Below, piece after piece: positions 8,284 to 16,661 of a DNA stretch of 64,000 bases. Positions within the stretch are counted from its first letter, which is position 1. Each line of letters starts with the position of its first letter. The translations under genes and the position numbers were made by a program. Where the stretch lies: the NCBI RefSeq assembly GCF_003952425.1, contig NZ_CP034449.1:4886001-4950000 (forward strand). Reading direction: 5' to 3'. Source of the stretch: Mesorhizobium sp. M2A.F.Ca.ET.046.03.2.1 (GTDB lineage Bacteria > Pseudomonadota > Alphaproteobacteria > Rhizobiales > Rhizobiaceae). The notes beneath the pieces were generated by a model. The model was given only the letters and a program-made list of their open reading frames with translations, made no database searches and was not told the DNA's origin.

Positions 8284-8693
8284 GGTGTCCGCCGATCCTC
8301 GAATGGTGAGGGCAATCGGTAAGGTAACTGGAGCCAACCCCTCCAGTCGGTCAGTGGCCAACCACAAGACCGAGGACACCTTGAAGCAACGACGGTGCGG
8401 GCCTTTCTGGTTCTCTTCCGGTTGTCCAAAGACCGGGGTTACTAAAGAGGCACACCTTCATTGCCGGCAGTGCGGACGGGGCTCTCCCATCCAAGCCAAG
8501 GCAGACAAAGCGAACCGAGGCCGGGCAAGGCCAAGGTTCATCGCCGCGAGACGGCATTTCATGGTTCCGGGGTCTCCACCGGCTGGTTCCATGGATTTGA
8601 CGTCCCGCCTTTGTTTGACCGCGAGTTCGCGAGGCTGAGCGCCCGCGTTCCGCAGCCTTTGTGCGCGCCGAAAGGCGTTATGGAGAGACCCCG
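8284..8693 (+). ncRNA. Structured 5' leader of the decarboxylase mRNA, candidate speF-type element
   Basis: The plus strand folds into a four-way junction. An outer helix pairs GGTGTCC (8284) with GGACACC (8374). It encloses three hairpins: CCGAT-CCTC with GAGG-ATCGG (8292 to 8319), ACTGGAG with CTCCAGT (8327 to 8347), and GTGG-CCAA-CCAC (8354 to 8365). Further hairpins lie downstream: CCGGT/ACCGG near 8420, AGGCTG/CAGCCT (8632 to 8658) and CGCC-GAAA-GGCG (8666 to 8677), which ends five bases before the ribosome site. A conserved RNA called speF is known upstream of alphaproteobacterial ornithine decarboxylase genes. I assign this leader to it by position, not by alignment. Confidence 0.55.
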
Positions 8694-9827
8694 ATGGCCA
8701 CCCAGCGCATCCTTGACTTCCTCGCCACCCGACGTCCGAACGGTCCCTGCCTCGTCGTCGACCTCGATGTCGTGCGCGACAATTTCCGCGCCTTCGAGAA
8801 GGCGCTGCCCGATTCCAAGATCTATTATGCGGTGAAAGCAAACCCGGCGCCGGAGATACTGCGCCTCCTTGCTGCGATGGGCTCGTCCTTCGACACCGCA
8901 TCGGTTGCCGAGGTCGAGATGGCGATGGATGCCGGCGCGCCGGCCGATCGCATTTCCTTCGGCAACACCATCAAGAAGGAGCGTGACATCGCACGCGCCT
9001 ACCAGCTCGGCATTCGCCTCTACGCCGTGGACTGCGTGGAGGAGGTGGAGAAGATCGCCCGCGTCGCCCCCGGCTCGCGCGTGTTCTGTCGCGTGCTGAC
9101 CGACGGCGAGGGCGCCGAGTGGCCGCTGTCGCGCAAGTTCGGCTGCGTGCCCGCGATGGCCGTCGACGTGCTGCGCCATGCCAAGGGCCTCGGCCTCGAC
9201 GCCTATGGCGTGTCGTTCCATGTCGGCTCGCAGCAGACCGACCTGTCGGCCTGGGACCGCGCGCTGGGCGACGCCAAGAAGGTGTTCGCGACGCTCGCCG
9301 AGGAAGGCATCGTGCTCAAGATGGTCAATATGGGCGGCGGCTTCCCGACCCGTTACTTGAAGGACGTACCAGTGGCCCAGGCCTACGGCCAGGCGATCTT
9401 CTCGGCGCTGCGCAAGCATTTCGGCAATGCGCTGCCCGAGACGATCATCGAGCCGGGCCGCGGCATGGTCGGCAATGCCGGCGTCATCAAGTCGGAAGTC
9501 GTGCTGATCTCCAAGAAGGCCGACAATGACAATGTGCGCTGGGTGTTCCTCGACATCGGCAAGTTCGGCGGTCTCGCCGAGACGATGGACGAGGCGATCC
9601 GCTATCCGCTGGTCACCCGCCATGACGGCTCGGAGACCGCGCCTTGCGTGCTCGCCGGCCCGACCTGCGATTCGGCCGACGTGATGTATGAGAAGACGCC
9701 TTATCCGCTGCCCTTGTCGCTGACCATCGGCGACGAGGTGCTGATCGAAGGCACCGGGGCCTACACGACCACCTACTCGGCGGTCGCCTTCAACGGCTTC
9801 GAGCCTCTCCGATCCTACGTGATCTGA
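8694..9827 (+). CDS. PLP-dependent ornithine/lysine decarboxylase (fold III)
   Basis: This fold-III decarboxylase has 377 residues and makes putrescine from ornithine and/or cadaverine from lysine in the cytoplasm. The PLP lysine is in Y-Y-A-V-K-A-N-P (about residue 43). H-V-G-S-Q (about residue 175), G-G-G-F-P and E-P-G-R (about residue 260) contact the phosphate. C-D-S-A-D near the C-terminus supplies the catalytic Cys and Asp. The ATG at 8694 follows GGAGAG. A long structured leader precedes it, so expression is probably controlled by polyamine or ornithine level through the RNA. Confidence 0.92.
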   Translation: MATQRILDFLATRRPNGPCLVVDLDVVRDNFRAFEKALPDSKIYYAVKANPAPEILRLLAAMGSSFDTASVAEVEMAMDAGAPADRISFGNTIKKERDIARAYQLGIRLYAVDCVEEVEKIARVAPGSRVFCRVLTDGEGAEWPLSRKFGCVPAMAVDVLRHAKGLGLDAYGVSFHVGSQQTDLSAWDRALGDAKKVFATLAEEGIVLKMVNMGGGFPTRYLKDVPVAQAYGQAIFSALRKHFGNALPETIIEPGRGMVGNAGVIKSEVVLISKKADNDNVRWVFLDIGKFGGLAETMDEAIRYPLVTRHDGSETAPCVLAGPTCDSADVMYEKTPYPLPLSLTIGDEVLIEGTGAYTTTYSAVAFNGFEPLRSYVI

Positions 9828-9859
9828 GCCGTTCGCAAGAACCGCTCAGATCGACCGGC

Positions 9860-9878
9860 GCGGGCGCCTGTCGCCCGC
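9860..9878 (+). terminator. Possible weak terminator after the decarboxylase
   Basis: GCGGGCG and CGCCCGC form a 7-pair GC stem with a 5-base loop, 33 bases after the stop. There is no T-run, so function as an intrinsic terminator is uncertain. Confidence 0.3.
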
Positions 9879-9925
9879 CCAGGCTCGCTTGTGGAACAGA
9901 TCTCCGCTCGTGAAGGATCGCGGAT

Positions 9926-10696
9926 ATGGAATACCTGATCAAATCGGCCATCGCGGCCACCGAAATTGCCCCCTCGTCCGGACCGTCGGATGAGCTTTTC
10001 TCCGCGGGGGAGAAGAGCCCGATTGCGGCAGTGCTTCGTGGCGCATTTTCTTACGGCGAACCGGTTTCCACTTCGCCTGAAAATGCGCTGGCGCCCTCCC
10101 TTGCCCTGCGGGCACAGGCTGGCTCGCGCGGCGCGCCGGACGAGGGGGCCGTCGAGGCGCCTGCCTTCGTCATCGTCGGCGAAAGCGCGGCCGACACCAC
10201 GGCGCGCGAAGCGCTGCTCGACCGCGCCATGGGGCCGAAGCGCAAGAAGAAGTCGTCCGAAAAGCTGCGGCGCGGCCGCCGGCCCTCGGAGGGACTGGCC
10301 TTCGTCGCCCGCGATGCGTCGGGCGTGGTCGTCGGCACGGTGCGGCTTTGGGATGTGAGGCTGGGCGAGGGCGGTCCGGCAGCGCTTCTGCTTGGCCCGC
10401 TGGCGGTCGAGCCTGGCTTGAAGAGCGGCGGCATCGGCTCGGCGCTGATGCGGCATGCGATCGCCGAGGCCGCGCGGCTCGGCCATGGCGCGATCCTGCT
10501 CGTCGGCGATGCGCCCTATTACGGACGGTTCGGCTTCTCGGCCGACCGCACCGGAACGCTTGCCATGCCTGGCCCCTACGAGCGGCACCGGCTTCTGGCA
10601 TTGGAGCTGAAGGACGGCACGCTGGATGGCGTCAAGGGCACGATCAAGGCCGCCGGCCGCAAGATCAAGGGGCAGGCGCCGGGCTTTGTCGCCTGA
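9926..10696 (+). CDS. GNAT-family N-acetyltransferase with repeat-encoded N-terminal segment
   Basis: This acetyl-CoA-dependent N-acetyltransferase has 256 residues. The GNAT core runs from about residue 78 (FVIVGESAADTTAREALLD) to 220, with the acetyl-CoA loop in GLKSGGIGSALM. Residues about 15 to 75 are encoded by a palindromic mosaic (9968 to 10149). The ATG at 9926 has GAAGGA 9 bases upstream. No ATG, GTG or TTG lies in frame between the repeat and the ATG at 10228, and starting at 10228 would delete the first conserved strand and helix, so the repeat is probably translated. The substrate is unknown. Confidence 0.82.
   Translation: MEYLIKSAIAATEIAPSSGPSDELFSAGEKSPIAAVLRGAFSYGEPVSTSPENALAPSLALRAQAGSRGAPDEGAVEAPAFVIVGESAADTTAREALLDRAMGPKRKKKSSEKLRRGRRPSEGLAFVARDASGVVVGTVRLWDVRLGEGGPAALLLGPLAVEPGLKSGGIGSALMRHAIAEAARLGHGAILLVGDAPYYGRFGFSADRTGTLAMPGPYERHRLLALELKDGTLDGVKGTIKAAGRKIKGQAPGFVA
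9968..10149. repeat. Palindromic mosaic element within the GNAT reading frame
   Basis: Outer arms GCCCCCTCGTCCGG (9968 to 9981) and CCGGACGAGGGGGC (10136 to 10149) are perfect 14-base inverted copies. Inside are a TTCTCC/GGAGAA hairpin (9998 to 10014), a RIME-like palindrome (10041 to 10088; GCGCATTTTC and GAAAATGCGC around a GAACCGGTTTCCACTTC core) and a GCCC-TGC-GGGC hairpin near 10104. Confidence 0.8.
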
Positions 10697-10711
10697 CGCC
10701 TACTATTCGAC

Positions 10712-10746
10712 AGAAACAAGGCCGCCCGATGGGCGGCCTTGTTTCT
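10712..10746. terminator. Bidirectional intrinsic terminator between GNAT and SCP2 genes
   Basis: A perfect 16-base inverted repeat with a GAT loop, flanked by T-rich sequence on both strands, lies between the convergent GNAT and SCP2 genes. It can stop transcription from both sides. Confidence 0.85.
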
Positions 10747-10755
10747 TGCGAACGA

Positions 10756-11040
10756 TCAGCCGAGCAGCTGGCTGAGCGCCATGGCGACCGTCATGTCGCC
10801 TTCGACCTTTAGCTTGCCGGCCATGAAGGCCATGGTCGGGTTGAGGTCGCCGGCGATCAGCGAATCCAGATCGTCGAGCGACAGCTTCACGGTGCAGTCG
10901 GTCGGCGCATCGGTGGTCGAGACGGTCGCACCGTCGATGACGATGACGCCGTCGCCGCCGGTGTCGAACTTGACCGAATGCTCGAAGCCCGCGCTTGCCA
11001 CGCGCGACCTGATCTTGTCGGCAATCTCCTGAACGCCCAT
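10756..11040 (-). CDS. SCP2 sterol-binding domain lipid-carrier protein
   Basis: This 94-residue protein consists of a single SCP2 domain, which binds fatty acyl or other lipid ligands in a hydrophobic cavity. Recognisable features are the VIVIDGATVS strand pair, the CTVKLSLDDLDSLIAGDLNP segment and the terminal FMAGKLKVEGDMTVAMALSQLL helix. The ATG at 11040 is preferred because homologues begin at MGVQEIADKI. A perfect TTGACG-type inverted repeat about 108 bases upstream may regulate it. Stand-alone SCP2 proteins are common near lipid catabolism genes, but none is adjacent here. Confidence 0.88.
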   Translation of the reverse strand: MGVQEIADKIRSRVASAGFEHSVKFDTGGDGVIVIDGATVSTTDAPTDCTVKLSLDDLDSLIAGDLNPTMAFMAGKLKVEGDMTVAMALSQLLG

Positions 11041-11147
11041 GGCTGTTCTCCTCGTTGGTTGCGTTGACGCGCACCGGCGCTTGGCCGCTGGGCGAGGTAG
11101 ATGCGCCGCGCCTGCGCGGTCGCCTGTCACCGCGCATATAGCTTCGA

Positions 11148-11165
11148 GTTGACGTAAACGTCAAC
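11148..11165. promoter_or_regulatory. Candidate MerR-type (LiuR-like) operator
   Basis: GTTGACG and CGTCAAC form a perfect 7-base inverted repeat around TAAA. The shape resembles the operator of LiuR-type MerR regulators of branched-chain and fatty acid degradation. It lies upstream of the SCP2 gene. The assignment is by motif only. Confidence 0.45.
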
Positions 11166-11226
11166 GCGGTCACCATGCGTCATGTCGCAACAGGGGTAAG
11201 CGCGGCTAGGCATCCGTGCCGGGCGA

Positions 11227-11757
11227 TCAATGTTCCGGCGCGGCCTTGAACGCCTTGGTCATTGCCGCCGCGGTTTCCCCGGCGCCCCTGCGACGGCGCA
11301 GCGCGTTGTCCCGGATATCGTCCTTGGAGAGGAAGTTGACCTGGTCGATCAGCACGTCGTGCACCAGCTCGACGCCAATGCGGGTGTTGATGGTATCGCG
11401 GATCGACTTGCGGAAGGCGTCGAGATCGATCGATTCCTTCTTCGTGAAATCGATCTGCGGATTGGAATAGAGATAGGAATAGACTTGGTCGGTCATCAAC
11501 GCCTGCGCCGGCACCGACAGCTTCTTCATCTGCTCCGGCTCGATCGTGTAGACGAGCTTGGTGAGGAAATAGCCGTCGATCGTGCCATCGCGCAGCAGCG
11601 GCACCGAGATCATGTCGGTCTTGACGTAGTCGAGGCCGCCCAGCATCGGCTTCGGCGGTTCGGCCGCGCCGCGTTGGCTGGCCGCCTGGAAGGAATAGAA
11701 GACCGCGCCCAGCGTCACGGCGCAAATCCACAGCGCGGCGGCGACAAACTTTATCAC
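11227..11757 (-). CDS. Membrane-anchored protein of the flagellar locus, unknown function
   Basis: This 176-residue protein has one N-terminal transmembrane helix (residues 4 to 22) and a soluble, probably periplasmic domain. The pattern, an anchor followed by a domain with a long central helix (YLYSNPQIDFTKKESIDLDAFRKSI), loosely recalls FliL, but fliL is present elsewhere at 47145. It follows the FlgN-like and flgJ genes on the same strand with short gaps, so it is probably the last gene of that flagellar group. A function is not assigned. Confidence 0.65.
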   Translation of the reverse strand: MIKFVAAALWICAVTLGAVFYSFQAASQRGAAEPPKPMLGGLDYVKTDMISVPLLRDGTIDGYFLTKLVYTIEPEQMKKLSVPAQALMTDQVYSYLYSNPQIDFTKKESIDLDAFRKSIRDTINTRIGVELVHDVLIDQVNFLSKDDIRDNALRRRRGAGETAAAMTKAFKAAPEH

Positions 11758-11788
11758 CGGGTCTTTCCTTGCGCCCAGATCATCTCCA

Positions 11789-12208
11789 TCAGGCTCGGGC
11801 CATGCCGAACTCGGCGGCCGAATAGGTGCCGTCCGTATCGGCGCGCTGGATGGCGTTCCTCAGAAGCGTGGCGACCTCGTTGACGGCGTTGAGATGGGCA
11901 AGGATCGCCGCTTCGTTCTTGGCCAGCTTCTGGCGCAGCCGCAAAAGGCCCTCGCGATGCTGCTCGAGGAACTCGATCTCGTTGGCGCCCTTGAGCGCCC
12001 GGTTGAGCTCGTAAAGATACCGGCTCTTGCGCGCGTTCGAGGCCTTGAGGTCATAGGCCGTTCCACTGCGGATGCCGGCTGTCTCCTCGTCCACGACTTC
12101 CTCGATGCGGCCGATGATGGCGGCGAGGTTGCCGGGTCGTGCGGCGGCAGGCGCGTCCGATGCATTGGCGCGAGCGGGAAGGTTGTAAAGGTCCGTCTGG
12201 TCGGCCAT
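11789..12208 (-). CDS. FlgN-like flagellar chaperone candidate
   Basis: This 139-residue protein is predicted to be almost entirely helical, with long amphipathic helices from residue 28 to 125 (IGRIEEVVDEETAGI and NEIEFLEQHREGLLRLRQ). That architecture and its place directly after flgJ fit FlgN-type chaperones for hook-associated proteins FlgK and FlgL. Sequence identity to FlgN is weak by eye, so the name is an inference from fold and position. Confidence 0.55.
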   Translation of the reverse strand: MADQTDLYNLPARANASDAPAAARPGNLAAIIGRIEEVVDEETAGIRSGTAYDLKASNARKSRYLYELNRALKGANEIEFLEQHREGLLRLRQKLAKNEAAILAHLNAVNEVATLLRNAIQRADTDGTYSAAEFGMARA

Positions 12209-12216
12209 GTAGGTCC

Positions 12217-12786
12217 CTAGATATTGATGTCCATTTTTATGGTTGTGTCGTCGCCGGTCATCGACCGTGCGGCCTTGCGCTCAAGCTCCTCGACCATCGA
12301 GGTCGAAAGCCTGGTTTGCTGGTCTATCTCGGTTTTCTGCGGTCCGCCGGCAACGGGGCCGACCGGCACCTTGCGCTTGCCATCCAGATAATGGTCGGCA
12401 AGCATGGATCGGGCGATGCCGATGCCCCCATGCGCGGCCATGACATCGGCTACCTTCTCGGCGAGCTGCGACTTCCACATGTCGCCGGCAAGGCCCTTGC
12501 CGTAAACGCCCTCCGCGTCCTTGGGCATCATGTTCTGGATGAAGGTCGTCAGCACCATCGCCTCGAAGCGCTGGAACTTCTTCGCGGGATTGGCGGCTTC
12601 CACCTTGTCGGCAGTGGCGCGCGAGAGCACGGAGCCGGCATCGACCGTGGCGGACGGATCGACAGAGAACGGTGCCGAAGTGCCATTCGCCCTTCTTGCG
12701 AGCGCCGCGCGCGCGGCTTCGACATCGGCCGGCTCCGCTGCGCGGGCAACGTCCATGACGATGTCGCTGGGTGGGGAAATGGCCAA
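12217..12786 (-). CDS. flgJ: FlgJ-like rod-binding protein without muramidase domain
   Basis: This protein corresponds to the N-terminal half of enterobacterial FlgJ, the rod cap. The core is KFQRFEAMVLTTFIQNMMPK...GLAGDMWKSQLAEKVADVMA at about residues 70 to 125. The peptidoglycan hydrolase domain is absent, as in most Rhizobiales. I chose a TTG start at 12786, which reads M-A-I-S-P-P-S and follows GGGCGGA; the ATG at 12756 is the alternative. It lies about 6 kb from fliR, separated by unrelated genes. Confidence 0.82.
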   Translation of the reverse strand: MAISPPSDIVMDVARAAEPADVEAARAALARRANGTSAPFSVDPSATVDAGSVLSRATADKVEAANPAKKFQRFEAMVLTTFIQNMMPKDAEGVYGKGLAGDMWKSQLAEKVADVMAAHGGIGIARSMLADHYLDGKRKVPVGPVAGGPQKTEIDQQTRLSTSMVEELERKAARSMTGDDTTIKMDINI

Positions 12787-13076
12787 GAAAGTCCGCCCTT
12801 TGCCGGTTTTGTTATCCGCAACATGACTGAACAAGCTTGTGGCAGGCTTGCGGGAAAAAGTGCGACGCATGCCGATGTTGGATCGGTTGTCTGCTCGCGC
12901 TTCGAGTGGCATTCCCCACGCGATGTTCTGCTGATGTCGCTGGGGCCGCAAGCCGACGGTCTGTTTACAAGACGAGTTCGAGGTTTTGATCGGTAGCTCG
13001 GCGCATCTCGTCCAAAATAGTCGCCTAGCTCTGTGTGGTCGTGCCGAAGATGACGGCGGCTATTCTCGGCTCAGAC

Positions 13077-13816
13077 TCAATTTGAGAATCGAAACACCCT
13101 ACCCATTTCGTTAGGCATCATGAAAATCTCCTCCGCCTGGGAGAAGCCGGCGTCCGTGCCCATGCCGAGCCATGTGCCGACCGTCTCCGGGAAATCGGCA
13201 AGTCGCATGTGCCTTTCCATCGAAGCGAATTCCTCATCTGAAACTGCCGACCATTCGTCGCGCAGCAAAGAAAATCGTGCCAGCCAGGATAAGCGCTCCT
13301 CTCCTTCGAACAGCGCCGGCTCCCAAATTATAAACATGCCCTTCCCGCCCAGAGAGCGGTGGGCGTCGTGCATCAGCTGTGCCTTGCCCGTGGCAGGCAG
13401 GTGATGCAGCGACATCCCAATCCAGATTACATCGACAGGCTCAGACCACTTCGCCATGGCCTGGGCGAAATCATTGCACTGCAACTCGACCGGACATGGC
13501 ATACCGTCGAGCTCTCGTGCCGCCAGTCGCAGAGATGCCTCAGACAAGTCGATGCCGACGTAATTTCCATCGCCATCGTCTTCAGCATTGCGGCGGAGGC
13601 GCTGGCATCTCCACAGGCAATGTCGAGAAACCGGAATGACGCCGGCGCATGCTCGACAAGCAGATCGCGAAGGACGCCGTAGACCTCCCGATGGAACATG
13701 AGATTCGCGCCAACGATCTTGCGATAGGTTTGCAGTTCCTTGTTGAACATGTCCTGGGAGCCGACAGCGTCGTCGCCTGCCCTGACTAACGTTGTTTCGT
13801 TCGAGGAACCTGCCAT
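13077..13816 (-). pseudogene. Frameshifted class I SAM-dependent methyltransferase
   Basis: Two overlapping frames together encode one methyltransferase of about 245 residues. The upstream part starts at the ATG at 13816 (GGAGG ribosome site) and holds motif I (FRFLDIACGDASA). The downstream part continues with G-N-Y-V-G-I-D-L-S and DVIWIGMSLHHLP. The switch is near 13575, inside CCATCGCCATCG, and needs a one-base shift. In the first frame the protein would run on out of phase. This is a decayed gene or a sequencing error. The target of methylation is unknown. Confidence 0.75.
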
Positions 13817-13850
13817 GACGTCCTCCAAATAGATTCGGCTATGAGCGTGA

Positions 13851-14783
13851 TCAGAGATTGGAATTCTGGCGCTGCGTCCCCAGTGCATGCAGATGCAGCG
13901 CCCGAAAAACCGCCGTGTGGCCTGGCGTGGCGACACCCAACTCAATTCCCAGTTGATGCATGCGCCCGGAAAGCCACGCGACCTCGATGGGTCTCCCACG
14001 TTCGAGGTCATTTGCCATCGAGGATTTCACATGCGGAGGAAACGCGGACCACCTGGTCTCGACGCGGCCCGGGAACCCGTCGGCCATTGGGTGGCCGGCC
14101 GCTGCGGCTACCGCCATCCCCTCATCCCTCAACTGTTCAATGAAGATGCGTGCTTCCGGATCGGCCAGGATCGGGCCGATGCCAGAGCGCATCAGCGATG
14201 TTCCTCCCGAGAAGGCGCAAAGCGTTACAAACTTCTCCCAAAGCACTTCGTCGATGTCTGCGACTGGTTTGAGCTCAAGCCCGATGGCGCGATCACACAG
14301 CCCCTTCAGTTGCTCGATGACAGGATCATGTTGGCCGCCGACCAGGATATGAGGCAGCCCGCCGGAATGAACGACCTCGCCCGGCTTGCTGATGAAGCCG
14401 GAAAGATAGGTGGCGCCGCCTATCACGCGGTCACGCTGCAGATGACGACCAAGGATTTCGACGCTGTCGATGCCGTTTTGCAGCGTAACGACGCGCGTGT
14501 TGACCCCCACGAGGGGTGCGATAGATGCAGCCGCCCCCTCGCTGTCGTAGAGCTTGACAGCGAAAATCACCAGATCCACAGGCGCGATATCAACCGCCGC
14601 TCCGCTCGCGGATACAGGCGCATGAACAAAGCTGCCGAGGTCGCTCTGGATACTCAGACCAGTCTGGAGCATTGCCGCAAGGTGCGCTCCGCGAGCAATG
14701 AAGCTCACGTCGCCCCCTGCCTGGGCTAGCCTGGCGCCGATATATCCGCCAATGCCGCCCGCTCCCATCATTGCGATCCGCAT
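13851..14783 (-). CDS. panE: 2-dehydropantoate 2-reductase family protein
   Basis: This NADPH-dependent reductase of the ApbA/PanE family has 310 residues. The N-terminal Rossmann motif is G-A-G-G-I-G-G-Y-I-G. The catalytic Lys lies in the VLWEKFVTLCAFSG stretch near residue 190, and a helical C-terminal domain follows. The reaction for true PanE is reduction of ketopantoate to pantoate in coenzyme A synthesis. Many rhizobial paralogues act on other 2-oxo acids, and this copy lies in a mixed accessory block next to a broken methyltransferase, so the pantothenate role is uncertain. Confidence 0.85.
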   Translation of the reverse strand: MRIAMMGAGGIGGYIGARLAQAGGDVSFIARGAHLAAMLQTGLSIQSDLGSFVHAPVSASGAAVDIAPVDLVIFAVKLYDSEGAAASIAPLVGVNTRVVTLQNGIDSVEILGRHLQRDRVIGGATYLSGFISKPGEVVHSGGLPHILVGGQHDPVIEQLKGLCDRAIGLELKPVADIDEVLWEKFVTLCAFSGGTSLMRSGIGPILADPEARIFIEQLRDEGMAVAAAAGHPMADGFPGRVETRWSAFPPHVKSSMANDLERGRPIEVAWLSGRMHQLGIELGVATPGHTAVFRALHLHALGTQRQNSNL

Positions 14784-14894
14784 GCCGTCCCCTCGACGTC
14801 AGCTGTCGCCATCAACCCGCCAAGCGTTGCGGACCAATTGGTGAGCCGAACGAATATTAGCAGCTTCTTCAGTGACGAACCAGTTCACAGGTCA

Positions 14895-16661
14895 TTATTC
14901 CAGGCCTGCGCGTCGTAGGCCTTCGATATATCTGGCACGGTCCTGTGACCGTATCAGTGGGTGGTATTTTTCGACCCAATCGATGCTGAGATTCGGCTGT
15001 AGCCGTTTGCATTCGACGAGTCCTTGACGTGCGATTTCCAGATCACCGGCCAGTCCTGCGGCTGCTGTGAGTGTGCGCCAAGCGGTTCCAAAGTTTGGTC
15101 TCATCAGTACAGCCCGACGTTCAGCTCTTACCGCTTCGGCGTAACGGCCGGCGACCAGATGGCAAAGACCCTCCACCGAAAGATTCGCTGCTTGGGTTTG
15201 ATCAAGGGGACTCAGTCGTCGTGCGATTTCGAGCTGGCGGAGGCCATCTTCAGCAAGCCCCGCATAGCCGTAGGCTACCCCCAAGATTATGTGGACGAAT
15301 GCAAAGTTCGGGTTACGCTGCAGTGCCTCGTTCAGTTCCTCCACCGCCGGCCCAAATCGTCTCGAAAACGCTGATATGTAACCTGCCGCGAAATGGGCCC
15401 ATGCGTCGTCGGGATCGAGGTCTATCGCACCCTGGGCAAGCGCGAGGGCACTTGATATGCCTTGCTCAAACTCCAAATTGCCGGAAATTACACGGGTGGC
15501 GAAGGCCCACGCGAGCAGGCTGCGGGCGCGAGCGTAGTGGGGATCAAGCTCAATAGCTCGCTTCAGGAGGTTGATGCCAGTGTCCTCGTCTTGAATAACC
15601 CATGTCCAGATATAAGGCATTGCTCGTACGACGCAGCCCCACGCATCGAGACTCTCAGGCGCCTTACTTTGAAGGCGAAGGCGTTCAGCTGCGTAAATCT
15701 GCGGCTCTATCGCTGCGACAACGCTGTGAGTGATCTCATCCTGCACTGCGAAAATATCAGAGGCGGGGCGGTCGTAGCGCTCTGCCCAGATGTGATTGCC
15801 GCTGGCCGCGTCAATAAGCTGGCCAGTTACCCGCAGTCGCTCACCCGCCTTGCGAACGCTGCCTTCCAGTACATAGCGAACACCAAGCTCGCGCGTGACC
15901 TGACGGATATCTGGCGCCTTGCCTTTGTACGCGAAGGACGAATTGCGCGCGATAACGAAGAAGCCCCGCAGCTTGGATAAGGCGGTAATGATGTCCTCCG
16001 CGATCCCGTCGCCGAAGTATTCCTGTTCGGGGTCGCCGCTCATGTTCTGGAAGGGCAGGACGGCGATCGACGGCTTGTCGGGCGGCGCCAGTCTTCCGCC
16101 GGACAGATCGGGCACTGTCGACACGCTTGCGATGTGACGGTCGAAGGCCACGCGATAGACTCGCACCGGCCGTGCAATGTTTTTGAGTTCTTTGTCGCCG
16201 AGATCCTCGAATTCTTCCTTCAGCTTGTCGCGCACCTGCTCATATGCCGCACCTGACAGGTAAATCTCACTTGGTTCCGCAATGCTTTCCAGGCGAGCAG
16301 CAATGTTAACACCGTCGCCCATTAGGTCACCGTCGCTCTCCTCGACTATGTCGCCGATATGGATGCCGATCCGGAACTCGATACGTCGATCAGGCGGCAC
16401 TCCGGCATTTCGTTCAAGCATGGCATTCTGCACTTCGATAGCGCATCGGACGGCATCGACCACGCTACGGAACTCGACAAGGGCTCCGTCACCGGTGCGT
16501 TTCACCACGCGTCCGATGTGTACCGCGATGGTAGGATCAACCAGATCGCTGCGGAGCGCCCGCAGGCGCGCGAGAGTCCGATCTTCGTCCACGCCAGCCA
16601 GTCGGCTGTATCCCACGACATCGGCGGCCAGGATTGCCGCAAGCTTGCGGGTCTCGCTCAT
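14895..16661 (-). CDS. Class III adenylate/guanylate cyclase with TolB-like and TPR domains
   Basis: This 588-residue protein begins with a class III cyclase domain (residues about 5 to 185). The metal Asp residues are in AADVVGYSRL and KRTGDGALVEF, and GDGVNIAARLE follows. A TolB-like segment comes next (KPSIAVLPFQNMSGDPEQEY through RVTGQLIDAASGNHIWAERY), then TPR repeats to the C-terminus. The product would be cAMP or cGMP, with the TPR part sensing or docking. AAGGAGGGG before the ATG at 16661 fixes the start. A divergent paralogue lies next to it. Confidence 0.88.
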   Translation of the reverse strand: MSETRKLAAILAADVVGYSRLAGVDEDRTLARLRALRSDLVDPTIAVHIGRVVKRTGDGALVEFRSVVDAVRCAIEVQNAMLERNAGVPPDRRIEFRIGIHIGDIVEESDGDLMGDGVNIAARLESIAEPSEIYLSGAAYEQVRDKLKEEFEDLGDKELKNIARPVRVYRVAFDRHIASVSTVPDLSGGRLAPPDKPSIAVLPFQNMSGDPEQEYFGDGIAEDIITALSKLRGFFVIARNSSFAYKGKAPDIRQVTRELGVRYVLEGSVRKAGERLRVTGQLIDAASGNHIWAERYDRPASDIFAVQDEITHSVVAAIEPQIYAAERLRLQSKAPESLDAWGCVVRAMPYIWTWVIQDEDTGINLLKRAIELDPHYARARSLLAWAFATRVISGNLEFEQGISSALALAQGAIDLDPDDAWAHFAAGYISAFSRRFGPAVEELNEALQRNPNFAFVHIILGVAYGYAGLAEDGLRQLEIARRLSPLDQTQAANLSVEGLCHLVAGRYAEAVRAERRAVLMRPNFGTAWRTLTAAAGLAGDLEIARQGLVECKRLQPNLSIDWVEKYHPLIRSQDRARYIEGLRRAGLE

